Shown here piece after piece: positions 9,808-17,204 of a stretch of 32,182 bases of DNA (positions are counted from its first letter, which is position 1; each line of letters begins with the position of its first letter). The notes under the pieces are model-generated. The model worked only from the letters and a program-made list of their open reading frames with translations. It ran no database searches and was not told the origin of the DNA. The DNA comes from UBA1081 sp045537555. Its GTDB lineage: Bacteria > Bacillota > Clostridia > Oscillospirales > Acutalibacteraceae. A program made the translations under genes and the position numbers. The stretch spans positions 1-32,182 of the forward strand of contig JAZSPR010000148.1 of assembly GCA_045537555.1 (NCBI GenBank). Direction: 5' to 3'.

Positions 9808-10986
9808 ATGCAGAAATCAAAAATCTTTTTTACTATACGTAACACTGTCATCATTTTTGCATTGACGGCGTTTTATTGTTTTGTGAAAAATTTTGATTAC
9901 ACCATAAACAGCCTTTACGTTCTTTTTCTCGGTGATTTTTCAATTGCCGTTGCTCCCAGAATGCTCATCGGTGCCATACTCAGTATTTTCAGAGACACTT
10001 TTGATGTTGACTGGATGCAGACTTTTCTTATAATTACTACGTTTGTCACTTTTTTTGCAACATCATTTTATATTGCAACATGTATGAACGGACTGAAAGA
10101 CGAACACAGAAGAACAGTTCATATACTCACAGTTATTTTTTTGTTTTTCCCGTTTTCAATATCAATTTTTGCAGGTGACATTTTCGGCTTTATAGATGTT
10201 TTCTGTATGATTGTGCTTCTTATATGCGCATTTGCAGTTGAAAACAGATATCTCATATGGGCATTTCCCGTTCTTATATGTGCAGGTATTTTTGTTCACG
10301 ATGCTTACATAACTGCTTATATGGCACCATGCTTCGGCATACTTATTTATTACGCAATAACAAAATACAAAATAACAAAAAACAGCGTGTCGACATTTGT
10401 CACATCAACGATTGTCGGTTTTGCAACGGTAATTTACAGAGTTTTCTTTTCAACCTCAATGGTAAAAATGACAGAAGCCGAAATGATTGATTACCTTGCA
10501 AACAAAGGAAGCTGTGCCCCCGAAGATGTTTCGGGTTATCTTGAAGCATTCCTTTACGGTAAAGATGTTCATAATTTTACAGGTATTGATTATGCAGACA
10601 ATATTTTTGTTCTGCTCAAATACATGATACAGTTGACTGTTGATCAGTTTACAACCAACGACCTTTTCTGCGTTTTATCAATAATCCCCATACTTGCAAT
10701 ATTCTTCAGCATATGGATTAAAGCCGCAAAAAATGCCCAAGGATTTTTCGGCAAGCTCCCCTACATCCTCTTTATGCTTACGGTAATACCTCAGATTGCA
10801 AGCCTTGTTATCTCGGTTGACATTTCAAGATTTGTTTCAACATTCGTAATTGTCCAGTTCATTTATCTGTATATGTGCATAAAAAGACAGGACCCGAATA
10901 TTGATGAAGGACTTGACCGTCTGACGGAAAAGCCTCAGCATCTTCTTATTCCGTGCCTGAGCACTCTGATTTTCAATATAATATAG
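9808..10986 (+). CDS. Polytopic membrane protein, cassette A copy 2
   Basis: This 392-residue protein of about ten membrane segments is a clear full-length paralogue of 7640-8833. The alignment runs through LGDFSIAVAPRMLIGAILSIFRD, the HDA motif, the KMTEAEMIDYLANKGSC loop, and PYILFMLT..PQ near the C-terminus. AAAAGGAG sits upstream of its ATG, 16 nt after the B1 gene. The stop codon is TAG and is immediately followed by the AGGAGGGG ribosome binding site of the next gene, so TAG is clearly used for termination in this genome. Function unknown. Confidence 0.85.
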   Translation: MQKSKIFFTIRNTVIIFALTAFYCFVKNFDYTINSLYVLFLGDFSIAVAPRMLIGAILSIFRDTFDVDWMQTFLIITTFVTFFATSFYIATCMNGLKDEHRRTVHILTVIFLFFPFSISIFAGDIFGFIDVFCMIVLLICAFAVENRYLIWAFPVLICAGIFVHDAYITAYMAPCFGILIYYAITKYKITKNSVSTFVTSTIVGFATVIYRVFFSTSMVKMTEAEMIDYLANKGSCAPEDVSGYLEAFLYGKDVHNFTGIDYADNIFVLLKYMIQLTVDQFTTNDLFCVLSIIPILAIFFSIWIKAAKNAQGFFGKLPYILFMLTVIPQIASLVISVDISRFVSTFVIVQFIYLYMCIKRQDPNIDEGLDRLTEKPQHLLIPCLSTLIFNII

Positions 10987-10998
10987 GAGGGGTATGTG

Positions 10999-11952
10999 AT
11001 GAAATCAGAAACAAAAACAGGTTTGTCCGCATATATAACACTTACCTTCTATATTGCATTTTTCACTCTTCCGTTTCTGGCACTCGGGGGAAGTAACATC
11101 GCAGACGGATTCCGATGCACTTTTGTAACTTACCCGACAAACTATCTGCTGTATACAGTCCCGGCATTCATGTATTTCTTTCTGAAGAAAAAGGATTTTT
11201 CGGAGAAAGACAGAACATTGATTCTTTCCGCCCTGTGCAGTGTTCTTATTGTAATTTTGCACAGCGCCGTACAGACAAACAGAAGCGGAAAGTTCTTTAC
11301 TCTTGTTGCAACAGTCATACTTGCCGTAATCATCATAAACATCAACGATACTTTTGCAAATGCAGTTCTTTTAACGGGTTTCATCGTGTTGCTTTCTCCC
11401 ACGGCATTCCTTTTCGCAACATACATTCCCGTATTACTGCTGATTATGATACGGTCATCAGCTAAATCAGATACGGAAGGCAAAAAACACGGTTTCCTGT
11501 TTTTTGCATATCTTTATATTCCCGTGCTGATACTGATTCTGTCCGTTACAAAAAAAATAAGTTTTATTATCCACCCTGCTTATATCAATTTCAGCAACAC
11601 AAAATACATGATTGAACTTATTTCGGGAATGTTACTGCTTCTCACAGCGGCTGTTGTGTTTATAATCAGAGTTCTTCCCGTTATAAAAAGCGGAAAAACC
11701 GTGCAGAAACTCAGTCTGATTCTCTTTGCGGTTTATCCTTTTGCAATCGCTGTGTTCAACTGCATTTTCATGCTCGTATCATCAGATATTTCTCACGTAA
11801 TACTCCTCTCACTTATAATGTATATAACAGGAAATATTCAGTTTTCCGTATCATACAATAAAAATATGATTCCGTTGATACCGCAGAAGTTTAATAATCA
11901 TGTCTGTCTGATTGCAGTATTGTTAGTTTTTTGCAGTTTCTGTTTCAAATAA
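10999..11952 (+). CDS. Polytopic membrane protein, cassette B copy 2
   Basis: This 317-residue, highly hydrophobic protein is paralogous to 8850-9791. Its N-terminus is compatible with insertion as a first membrane span. The ATG at 10999 is preferred over the adjacent GTG at 10996 because the AGGAGGGG motif (10985-10992) is then about 6 nt upstream. It is the last gene of the A-B-A-B operon; ddl follows 61 bp later with its own possible promoter. Function unknown. Confidence 0.8.
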   Translation: MKSETKTGLSAYITLTFYIAFFTLPFLALGGSNIADGFRCTFVTYPTNYLLYTVPAFMYFFLKKKDFSEKDRTLILSALCSVLIVILHSAVQTNRSGKFFTLVATVILAVIIININDTFANAVLLTGFIVLLSPTAFLFATYIPVLLLIMIRSSAKSDTEGKKHGFLFFAYLYIPVLILILSVTKKISFIIHPAYINFSNTKYMIELISGMLLLLTAAVVFIIRVLPVIKSGKTVQKLSLILFAVYPFAIAVFNCIFMLVSSDISHVILLSLIMYITGNIQFSVSYNKNMIPLIPQKFNNHVCLIAVLLVFCSFCFK

Positions 11953-11954
11953 AC

Positions 11955-11983
11955 TTGTAATATATTTTATTTTATGTTATCAT
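11955..11983 (+). promoter_or_regulatory. Possible promoter before ddl
   Basis: TTGTAA (11955-11960), 17 nt, TATCAT (11978-11983) in an AT-rich gap. Both boxes deviate from the consensus, so ddl could also be reached by read-through from the upstream operon. Confidence 0.4.
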
Positions 11984-12013
11984 ATTATTTACTTTTTCAG
12001 GAGATTGATAGTT

Positions 12014-13069
12014 ATGAAAAATATACTTGTTCTTTTCGGCGGAAAATCAAGCGAATATGAGGTTTCACTCCGCAGTGCATTCGCAGTTATAACAAATATG
12101 CCGAAAGATAAATATAACCCCGTTCTTATGGGTATCACAAAAGACGGAAAATGGTTCCTCTATGAAGATGACATCAGCCTTATCCCCGACAACAAGTGGC
12201 TCGATGCAAAATGCACTCCTGCCGCTGTTTCAACAGACTTCGGCGAAAAGTGTGTAAACGTTTTCAGAGCAGACGGAATGGAAAAAATCGCGGTTGATGC
12301 CGTATTCCCAGTACTTCACGGCAAAAACGGTGAAGACGGAACTGTTCAGGGTCTTCTTGAACTTGCAGGTCTTCCCTACGTAGGATGCAGAACACTTGCA
12401 AGTGCGATGTGTATGGATAAAGCCGTTACAAACATGATGGCAGATAACGCTCAGATTCCTCAGGCAAAGTGGCTTGCAGTCACAAAGTGGGACTATGCTG
12501 AAAACAAAGAAAAATTTGCAGATGACTGTGTGAATTATCTCGGTCTTCCCGTATTCATCAAGCCCGCAAATGCAGGCTCATCAGTCGGCATTTCAAAGGC
12601 AAAGACAAAGGAAGATATTTACAAAGCAATGGAAATTGCTTTTGCTGAAGACGACAAGGTTGTTGCCGAAGAAAATATCGAGGGCAGAGAAGTTGAATGT
12701 GCAGTTCTCGGCAATGAAAAGCCCATTGCATCAGTTATAGGTGAAATTCTTCCCGCAAACGAATTCTATGATTACGAAGCAAAATACATTGATGCGGCAT
12801 CAGAACTCTGCATCCCTGCCGAACTTTCAGAGGAAAAGAGTGAGGAAATCAGAGCTCAGGCAATCAGAGCATACAAGGCTCTCGGCTGTACAGGTCTTTC
12901 AAGAGTTGACTTCTTCGTAAGACACTCAGACGGTGCAGTTCTTCTCAACGAAATCAACACACTCCCCGGTTTCACATCAATCAGCATGTACGCAAAGCTT
13001 TTCGGTGCGTACGGCATCCCCTACGGCGAACTTGTTGACAGACTTATTAATTTAGCATTGGAAAGATAA
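12014..13069 (+). CDS. ddl: D-alanine--D-alanine ligase
   Basis: This cytoplasmic ATP-grasp enzyme joins two D-alanines to make the peptidoglycan stem terminus (351 residues, normal length). The sequence shows FGGKSSEYEVSLRS at the N-terminus, LHGKNGEDGTVQG, the ATP-grasp loop IKPANAGSSVGISK, GREVECAVLG, FYDYEAKY, and the metal-binding end RVDFF..LLNEINTLPGFTSISM. The tyrosine in the FYDYEAKY omega-loop is the residue expected for D-Ala-D-Ala, not D-Ala-D-lactate, so this is unlikely to be a vancomycin-resistance ligase. The ATG at 12014 has AGGAG 10 nt upstream; an in-frame TTG at 12005 has none. The DUF1934 gene begins 2 nt after its stop. Confidence 0.95.
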   Translation: MKNILVLFGGKSSEYEVSLRSAFAVITNMPKDKYNPVLMGITKDGKWFLYEDDISLIPDNKWLDAKCTPAAVSTDFGEKCVNVFRADGMEKIAVDAVFPVLHGKNGEDGTVQGLLELAGLPYVGCRTLASAMCMDKAVTNMMADNAQIPQAKWLAVTKWDYAENKEKFADDCVNYLGLPVFIKPANAGSSVGISKAKTKEDIYKAMEIAFAEDDKVVAEENIEGREVECAVLGNEKPIASVIGEILPANEFYDYEAKYIDAASELCIPAELSEEKSEEIRAQAIRAYKALGCTGLSRVDFFVRHSDGAVLLNEINTLPGFTSISMYAKLFGAYGIPYGELVDRLINLALER

Positions 13070-13071
13070 AA

Positions 13072-13482
13072 ATGAAAAAGGACATTCTTCTGACAATTAA
13101 AGATTCCCACACCGTCGACGGCAATAAGGAGTCTTACGAAATGACCACCAGAGGCACATGGGAAGCATACCTTGACGGTTACAGAATCGAATATGATGAA
13201 CAGTACGATGAGCTCAAGGGCTGTCATACATCAATTGATGTAAAAGGTACCTGCGCTTCGATGCTCCGTACAGGCTCATTCAACACGGAAATGACAATCG
13301 AAATGGGCAAACGTCACTCCTGTCAGTATCAGTCTCCTTTCGGCTCGATGCTCATAGGCATTTCGGCTCAGAAAGTCGCATCTGACATCACAGACGGAAA
13401 AGGCACACTCGAGCTTAAATACACAATCGACTTTTACGGCGGTGTTGCGAGTGAAAATGAGTTGGTTATAACACTTGAATAA
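13072..13482 (+). CDS. DUF1934 (YwiB-like) protein
   Basis: This 136-residue soluble protein is probably a small beta-barrel. It matches the DUF1934/YwiB family in length and in pattern: an initial strand ILLTIKDSH, a charged central part, a stretch like GTCASMLRTGS, and a terminal LELKYTIDFYG. In B. subtilis ywiB lies immediately before argS, as here. The molecular function is unknown. Its ribosome binding site (GGAAAG) lies within the last codons of ddl, which suggests translational coupling. Confidence 0.8.
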   Translation: MKKDILLTIKDSHTVDGNKESYEMTTRGTWEAYLDGYRIEYDEQYDELKGCHTSIDVKGTCASMLRTGSFNTEMTIEMGKRHSCQYQSPFGSMLIGISAQKVASDITDGKGTLELKYTIDFYGGVASENELVITLE

Positions 13483-13488
13483 TCTTTA

Positions 13489-13555
13489 TAATTCGCAATT
13501 CACAATGCGTAATTCGCAATTGCGGAAGGGGGTAAACCCCCTTAACCCCATTATA
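13489..13555. repeat. Inverted-repeat element, half copy B, in the argS leader
   Basis: Degenerate AATTCGCAATT/CACAATGCG tandem words are followed by the hairpin AAGGGGG-TAAA-CCCCCTT (13526-13543) and ACCCCATTATA. This is the left half of the element found complete at 7374-7564. It sits between DUF1934 and argS, ending a few bases before the argS ribosome binding site, so it will be transcribed as part of the operon. Confidence 0.7.
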
Positions 13556-13573
13556 AAACAGGAAGGTAAAAAA

Positions 13574-15262
13574 ATGAGTTATATTGTAAAAAAAGCTGAA
13601 AATCAGATTTACGAAATCATAAAGAAATCCCTTGCAAAGGCAATTGAAAAAGGTGAACTCCCCGAAGGCGAAGTTCCCGATTTCAAGGTGGAAGTTCCCG
13701 CTGACAGATCACACGGTGACTATTCAACAAATGCCGCAATGGTTTCTGCCCGTGTTTTCAGAACTGCTCCCATAAAAATTGCAGCAGCACTTTGCGAAAA
13801 TGCAGAACTTGAGGGCACATATTTCAATAAAATCGAAGCCGCAGGTGCGGGTTTCATCAACTTCACACTCGGCTCCGCTTACTATGCAGATATTCTCTTC
13901 GATGTGGAAAACAAGGGCGAGATGTACGGTCATTCAGACTACGGCAAAGGCAAATCTGCTCTCGTTGAATTCGTTTCAGCAAACCCCACAGGTCCTATGC
14001 ATATAGGCAATGCCCGTGGCGGTGCTATGGGTGACTGCCTTGCAGAGATTCTTTCATGGGCAGGTTATCACTCAGAAAGAGAATTCTATGTAAACGACGG
14101 CGGCAATCAGATTGAGAAATTCGGTCTGTCACTGGATGTGCGTTACAAACAGCACTTCGGCGCCCCCATGGAAATGCCCGAAGATGCATACCACGGTCAG
14201 GACATTATTGACCACGCAAAGAATTTTGCAGAAATCCACGGCGACAAATATATAAATGCTACTGAAGAAGAGAGAAGAAACGCACTTGTTGAATATGCAC
14301 TTCCCCTCAATATTCAGGGTCTTGAGCGTGACCTTCTCAAGTACAAAATCAAGTACGACACATGGTTCAGAGAAAGCACTCTCCACAACTCAGGCGAAGC
14401 AAAAAAGGTAGTTGATATGCTCACGGAAAAGGGCTACACTTACGAACTTGACGGCGCACTCTGGTTCAAGGCTGAACAGTTCGGTTGCGACAAGGACTTC
14501 GTTCTCCGCCGTTCAAACGGTTTCTACACATATATCGTTCCCGATATTGCATACCATTATAATAAACTCGTAACAAGAGGTTTTGACAGAGCAATTGACA
14601 TTCTCGGTGCAGACCACCACGGCTACGTGCCCAGACTTAAAGGTGCAATTCAGGCTCTTGGCGTTGACCCCTCAAGAATCGAAGTTGTGCTTATGCAGAT
14701 GGTACGTCTTGTAAGAAACGGCGAAACAGTCAAACTTTCAAAGCGTTCAGGCAAGGCTATCACACTCGTAACACTTCTTGACGAAGTACCCATCGATGCC
14801 GCAAGATTCTTCTTCAACATGAGGGAAGCAAACACTCATTGCGACTTTGACCTCGACCTTGCAATTGAAGAGTCAAGCTCAAATCCCGTTTACTACTGTC
14901 AGTATGCTCACGCACGAATCTGCAGTATTTTCAGAAAAATGAGCGAAAAGGGTGTTGACTTTAACGGTTGCACCGAAGAAAACGCACAGCTCCTCACAGC
15001 TCCCGAAGAAAAGGAGCTTATCAGACACATTTCATCCCTTACAGGTGAAATCGAAAGTGCCGCAAAATCACTTGACCCCTCAAGAATCACACGCTATGCC
15101 CTTGAGCTGTCAACACTTTTCCATAAGTTCTATAATGCATGCCGTTGCGATATCGAAGACAAAAATCTTCAGCAGGCAAGATTATTCCTTTGCAAATGTG
15201 TCAAAGATGTATTATATAACGTGCTTACAATGATGAAGCTTTCAGCACCTGAATCTATGTAA
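13574..15262 (+). CDS. argS: Arginyl-tRNA synthetase
   Basis: This class I aminoacyl-tRNA synthetase charges tRNA-Arg in the cytoplasm. The 562 residues match the family length. Visible features are the HIGH-type motif in SANPTGPMHIGNARGGAMGD, the KMSKS equivalent LSKRSGKAITL, and the DALR-type anticodon-binding C-terminus starting around NPVYYCQYAHARICSI. The start is ATG 13574 behind AGGAAGG. The open frame extends 33 codons further upstream, but that part only translates repeat element B and is not protein. Confidence 0.96.
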   Translation: MSYIVKKAENQIYEIIKKSLAKAIEKGELPEGEVPDFKVEVPADRSHGDYSTNAAMVSARVFRTAPIKIAAALCENAELEGTYFNKIEAAGAGFINFTLGSAYYADILFDVENKGEMYGHSDYGKGKSALVEFVSANPTGPMHIGNARGGAMGDCLAEILSWAGYHSEREFYVNDGGNQIEKFGLSLDVRYKQHFGAPMEMPEDAYHGQDIIDHAKNFAEIHGDKYINATEEERRNALVEYALPLNIQGLERDLLKYKIKYDTWFRESTLHNSGEAKKVVDMLTEKGYTYELDGALWFKAEQFGCDKDFVLRRSNGFYTYIVPDIAYHYNKLVTRGFDRAIDILGADHHGYVPRLKGAIQALGVDPSRIEVVLMQMVRLVRNGETVKLSKRSGKAITLVTLLDEVPIDAARFFFNMREANTHCDFDLDLAIEESSSNPVYYCQYAHARICSIFRKMSEKGVDFNGCTEENAQLLTAPEEKELIRHISSLTGEIESAAKSLDPSRITRYALELSTLFHKFYNACRCDIEDKNLQQARLFLCKCVKDVLYNVLTMMKLSAPESM

Positions 15263-15270
15263 AAAACAAG

Positions 15271-15293
15271 TAGGGGCGCCCATCGGGCGTCCG
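15271..15293. repeat. Short GC-rich hairpin (GTAGGGGCG type)
   Basis: The 8-bp stem GGGCGCCC (15274-15281) / GGGCGTCC (15285-15292) with loop ATC lies between argS and smpB. GTAGGGGCG-type hairpins are familiar dispersed intergenic repeats in Clostridia, as I recall. It is not followed by a T-run, so it is not a good terminator. Confidence 0.5.
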
Positions 15294-15325
15294 TTCAGAA
15301 TATCTTCAATTACAGAGTGATATAA

Positions 15326-15790
15326 ATGGAAAAAAATGAAAACAGAACAGTTGCCCAGAACAAAAAAGCTTATCACGACTATTTTGTCGAAGAAACCTAT
15401 GAAGCAGGGCTTGAGCTTTTCGGCACGGAAGTAAAATCCGTCCGTCAGGGTAAAATTAATCTGAAAGATTCTTGGTGCAACATCGTAAAAGGTGAAATTT
15501 TTGTAAACGGAATGCACATTTCACCCTACGACCACGGAAATATCTTCAACCGTGACCCAATGAGACCGAAAAAACTGCTTATGCACAAAAAAGAAATACT
15601 AAAACTTTTCGGCTTGACAAAGCAACAAGGTTATGCGATAATACCCCTGCAGGTCTATTTCACAAAAGGCAAAGCGAAGCTTCTCATCGGTCTTTGCAAA
15701 GGTAAAAAACTTTACGATAAACGTGAAGACGCCGCAAAAAAGAGTGCAAACAGAGAAATTGAACGCAACATGTCTTTGAGAAATCAGTAA
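15326..15790 (+). CDS. smpB: SsrA-binding protein SmpB
   Basis: SmpB binds the tRNA-like domain of tmRNA and takes it to stalled ribosomes during trans-translation. The 154-residue length is standard. Family motifs are VAQNKKAYHDYFVEETYEAG, LFGTEVKSVRQGKINLKDSW, and the basic tail YDKREDAAKKSANREIERNM that enters the mRNA channel. Its RNA partner, ssrA, is encoded 0.85 kb downstream on the same strand. The ribosome binding site is weak (GAGTG). Confidence 0.96.
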   Translation: MEKNENRTVAQNKKAYHDYFVEETYEAGLELFGTEVKSVRQGKINLKDSWCNIVKGEIFVNGMHISPYDHGNIFNRDPMRPKKLLMHKKEILKLFGLTKQQGYAIIPLQVYFTKGKAKLLIGLCKGKKLYDKREDAAKKSANREIERNMSLRNQ

Positions 15791-15791
15791 C

Positions 15792-15835
15792 AACCATTGG
15801 TTTAGTCAGATTTTGTTAAAAATCAACCGTTGGTT
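15792..15835 (+). promoter_or_regulatory. Paired palindromes upstream of the XRE regulator
   Basis: AACCATTGGTT (15792-15802) and AACCGTTGGTT (15825-15835) are 11-bp palindromes with centres 33 bp apart, about three helical turns. This fits cooperative binding by a dimeric regulator. The downstream XRE protein is the natural candidate. No clear promoter was found around them. Confidence 0.45.
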
Positions 15836-15931
15836 AAGCAAATTTCCTTCATTTCAACCTTTAATCGCTTCATTCAACCGTGTCTTACGGCTAAAATGAA
15901 GACAAGAAATGCAAAAAAGGAGAAATGACAA

Positions 15932-16480
15932 ATGACCTTATTCACAAAAAAATCAGACGATAATAAAAATGAGGAAACAACATCCACATTGGGTGCAAGA
16001 ATAGCCGAACTCAGAAAAAGAAAAGGCTATACTCAGGAAGAATTTTCCGATATGCTCGGCGTTTCCGCTCAGGCAGTTTCAAAATGGGAAAATGACCTCT
16101 CCTGCCCCGACATAATGCTGATTCCTCAGATAGCATCCATTTTCGGAATCACAACAGACGAACTTCTCACGGGCAAAGCCCCCGAGAAAGAAGCATCCGA
16201 AGAAGCACAGCAAATTAAGGCTCCTGCAGACCTCAGTAAACTGAAACTCAGAATTCAGGTTCTTCATCCGTCAAAAAAACCGGTAAATGTGACACTTCCG
16301 TTGATGCTTGTCAAGAGAGTGGCAAAAATCGGCAACGGCATTTCAGGAATTGTCGGAACAGCAGCCGTGACAAACGACCAACTCGAGCAGATATTTGAAC
16401 TTGTAGATGAAGGTGTGACGGGAGAAATTCTCAATATCGTTGCAGAAGACGATACGAATGTTATAATTGAAATAAGTTAA
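15932..16480 (+). CDS. XRE-family regulator with SHOCT-like C-terminal domain
   Basis: This 182-residue protein is probably a transcription factor. Residues about 14-75 form a Cro/C1 helix-turn-helix (ARIAELRKRKGYTQEEFSDM, SAQAVSKWEN, DELLTGK). After an Ala/Glu-rich linker, residues about 95-182 have the pattern LRIQVLHPSKKPVNVTLPLML..., ending EILNIVAEDDTNVIIEIS. This resembles the small domain (SHOCT-like / DUF2089 C-terminal) seen in YvlB-type proteins, probably for protein interaction. AAAAGGAG precedes the ATG. Targets are unknown; two palindromes 100 bp upstream suggest autoregulation. Confidence 0.8.
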   Translation: MTLFTKKSDDNKNEETTSTLGARIAELRKRKGYTQEEFSDMLGVSAQAVSKWENDLSCPDIMLIPQIASIFGITTDELLTGKAPEKEASEEAQQIKAPADLSKLKLRIQVLHPSKKPVNVTLPLMLVKRVAKIGNGISGIVGTAAVTNDQLEQIFELVDEGVTGEILNIVAEDDTNVIIEIS

Positions 16481-16535
16481 TTTTTATACTCATCAAGATT
16501 CGCACAATGCATAATGTATTGTTTTCATATAGTCA

Positions 16536-16643
16536 ATCGGGGCCCCCGGAAAGCGTAAGCTTTTTGGGGAGAGGAGGAGTAACGAAGCGAATGAGCTTTT
16601 CGTGCTCGCACGGAAACGATTGATGCGAAGTTTACGACGACGA
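16536..16643 (+). other. GC-rich structured element abutting the tmRNA 5' end
   Basis: About 108 bases immediately before tmRNA are much richer in G/C than the surrounding intergenic DNA and strongly palindromic. They contain CCCC...AAAGC-GTAA-GCTTT...GGGG (about 16541-16570), then TTTCGTGC-TC-GCACGGAAA (about 16598-16616), and repeated GAAGCGAATGAGC-like words. A ten-codon reading frame, MSFSCSHGND (16591-16623), lies behind GGAGGAG at rather long spacing. It may be a pre-tmRNA leader removed by processing, or an independent repeat. I do not recognise a named RNA family. Confidence 0.4.
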
Positions 16644-16995
16644 GGGGATGAAAGGATTTCGACGGGGATTTTGAATCCCGGTAAGCGAGCAGAGGTGCGG
16701 TACCTCTATAAAAATCGCAAGTTTATTAAAAATAAACGACAACAATAAAACTGTTTTAGCAGCTGCTTAATAGCTGCCGTCTTACCCGAGAGTACTGCGG
16801 CTCGGGATAAGGCGTCGACTAGCAGTGAACGTGAACGGGCAAGTGTCTCCGTAACCCGTCATGCATAACGGAGCTGTCCCGATACAAGCCTGCCGACAGG
16901 CGTGTAAAGGGAGAGATTTAATATATCGGCTACGCTCGTAGAAAGCTGAGAGAATGAATTTTCGGACGCGGTTTCGAATACCGCCATCTCCACCA
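16644..16995 (+). ncRNA. ssrA: Transfer-messenger RNA (tmRNA)
   Basis: This RNA rescues stalled ribosomes together with SmpB. Its 5' end GGGGATG pairs with CATCTCC just before the encoded ACCA, making the acceptor stem. The D-loop region reads AAAGGATTTCGACGGGG. The T-arm is GCGGT-TTCGAAT-ACCGC (16968-16984). The resume codon is GCA at 16717 in the typical AATC-GCA context, and the tag frame runs to TAA at 16768-16770. It encodes ASLLKINDNNKTVLAAA, whose C-terminal LAAA is a good ClpXP-type degron. The tag has 17 residues, longer than the usual 10-15. The 352-nt length is normal. Confidence 0.96.
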
Positions 16996-17032
16996 TAAAA
17001 ATAACACCTCTTCCGAGGTGTTATTTTTATGG
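16993..17032 (+). terminator. Perfect 18-bp hairpin overlapping the tmRNA CCA end
   Basis: CCATAAAAATAACACCTC (16993-17010), loop TTCC, then its exact complement (17015-17032). The A/T-rich base gives a T-run on both strands, so it can act as a bidirectional intrinsic terminator. The first CCA of the stem is the 3' CCA of tmRNA itself, so hairpin and acceptor stem are mutually exclusive until processing. Confidence 0.8.
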
Positions 17033-17053
17033 CTGAACAATTCTTCTGCTAAA

Positions 17054-17068
17054 GGTATTCGAAACCGC
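17054..17068. repeat. Inverted copy of the tmRNA T-arm
   Basis: GGTATTCGAAACCGC is the exact reverse complement of tmRNA positions 16968-16982. Fifteen matched bases 70 bp from the source are unlikely to be chance and point to a local rearrangement. Confidence 0.7.
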
Positions 17069-17069
17069 A

Positions 17070-17121
17070 TAGTCCATCTCGTGTCGGTTCGCCGAAGGCG
17101 GAGACACGAGGGACATATAAT
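17070..17121 (+). repeat. TAGTCC-hairpin-GGGACATATAAT element, copy 1
   Basis: Conserved ends TAGTCCAT and GGGACATATAAT flank a variable stem: GTCC/GGAC, then CTCGTGTC/GACACGAG, then CGCC-GAA-GGCG. A second copy with the same ends but entirely different, still fully paired, stem sequence is at 22631-22675. No protein is encoded. Confidence 0.65.
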
Positions 17122-17145
17122 CAAATTCAGCCGAAGGCGTCAGCC

Positions 17146-17168
17146 TTCGGATACCGCCATCTCCACCA
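17146..17168 (+). repeat. Duplicated tmRNA 3' end (attachment-site-like scar)
   Basis: The 18 nt ATACCGCCATCTCCACCA (17151-17168) exactly repeat the tmRNA end (16978-16995). Including five more bases the match is 22 of 23. tmRNA 3' ends are classic integrase attachment sites, and the second copy is followed directly by its own strong terminator. This is what remains when DNA inserts at such a site. No integrase gene lies between the copies. Confidence 0.65.
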
Positions 17169-17201
17169 AAAAATCCGTACACGATTGTGTACGGATTTTT
17201 T
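17168..17201 (+). terminator. Second terminator after the duplicated tmRNA end
   Basis: AAAAAATCCGTACAC (17168-17182), loop GATT, perfect complement with T-run (17187-17201). It starts at the last base of the duplicated tmRNA 3' end, so it may be the original ssrA terminator displaced by the insertion. Confidence 0.8.
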
Positions 17202-17204
17202 TAT

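Noticed and set aside
12014..13069. Vancomycin-resistance (D-Ala-D-Lac) ligase
   Set aside because: The omega-loop FYDYEAKY carries the tyrosine expected of ordinary D-Ala-D-Ala ligases, and no vanH/vanX genes are adjacent.
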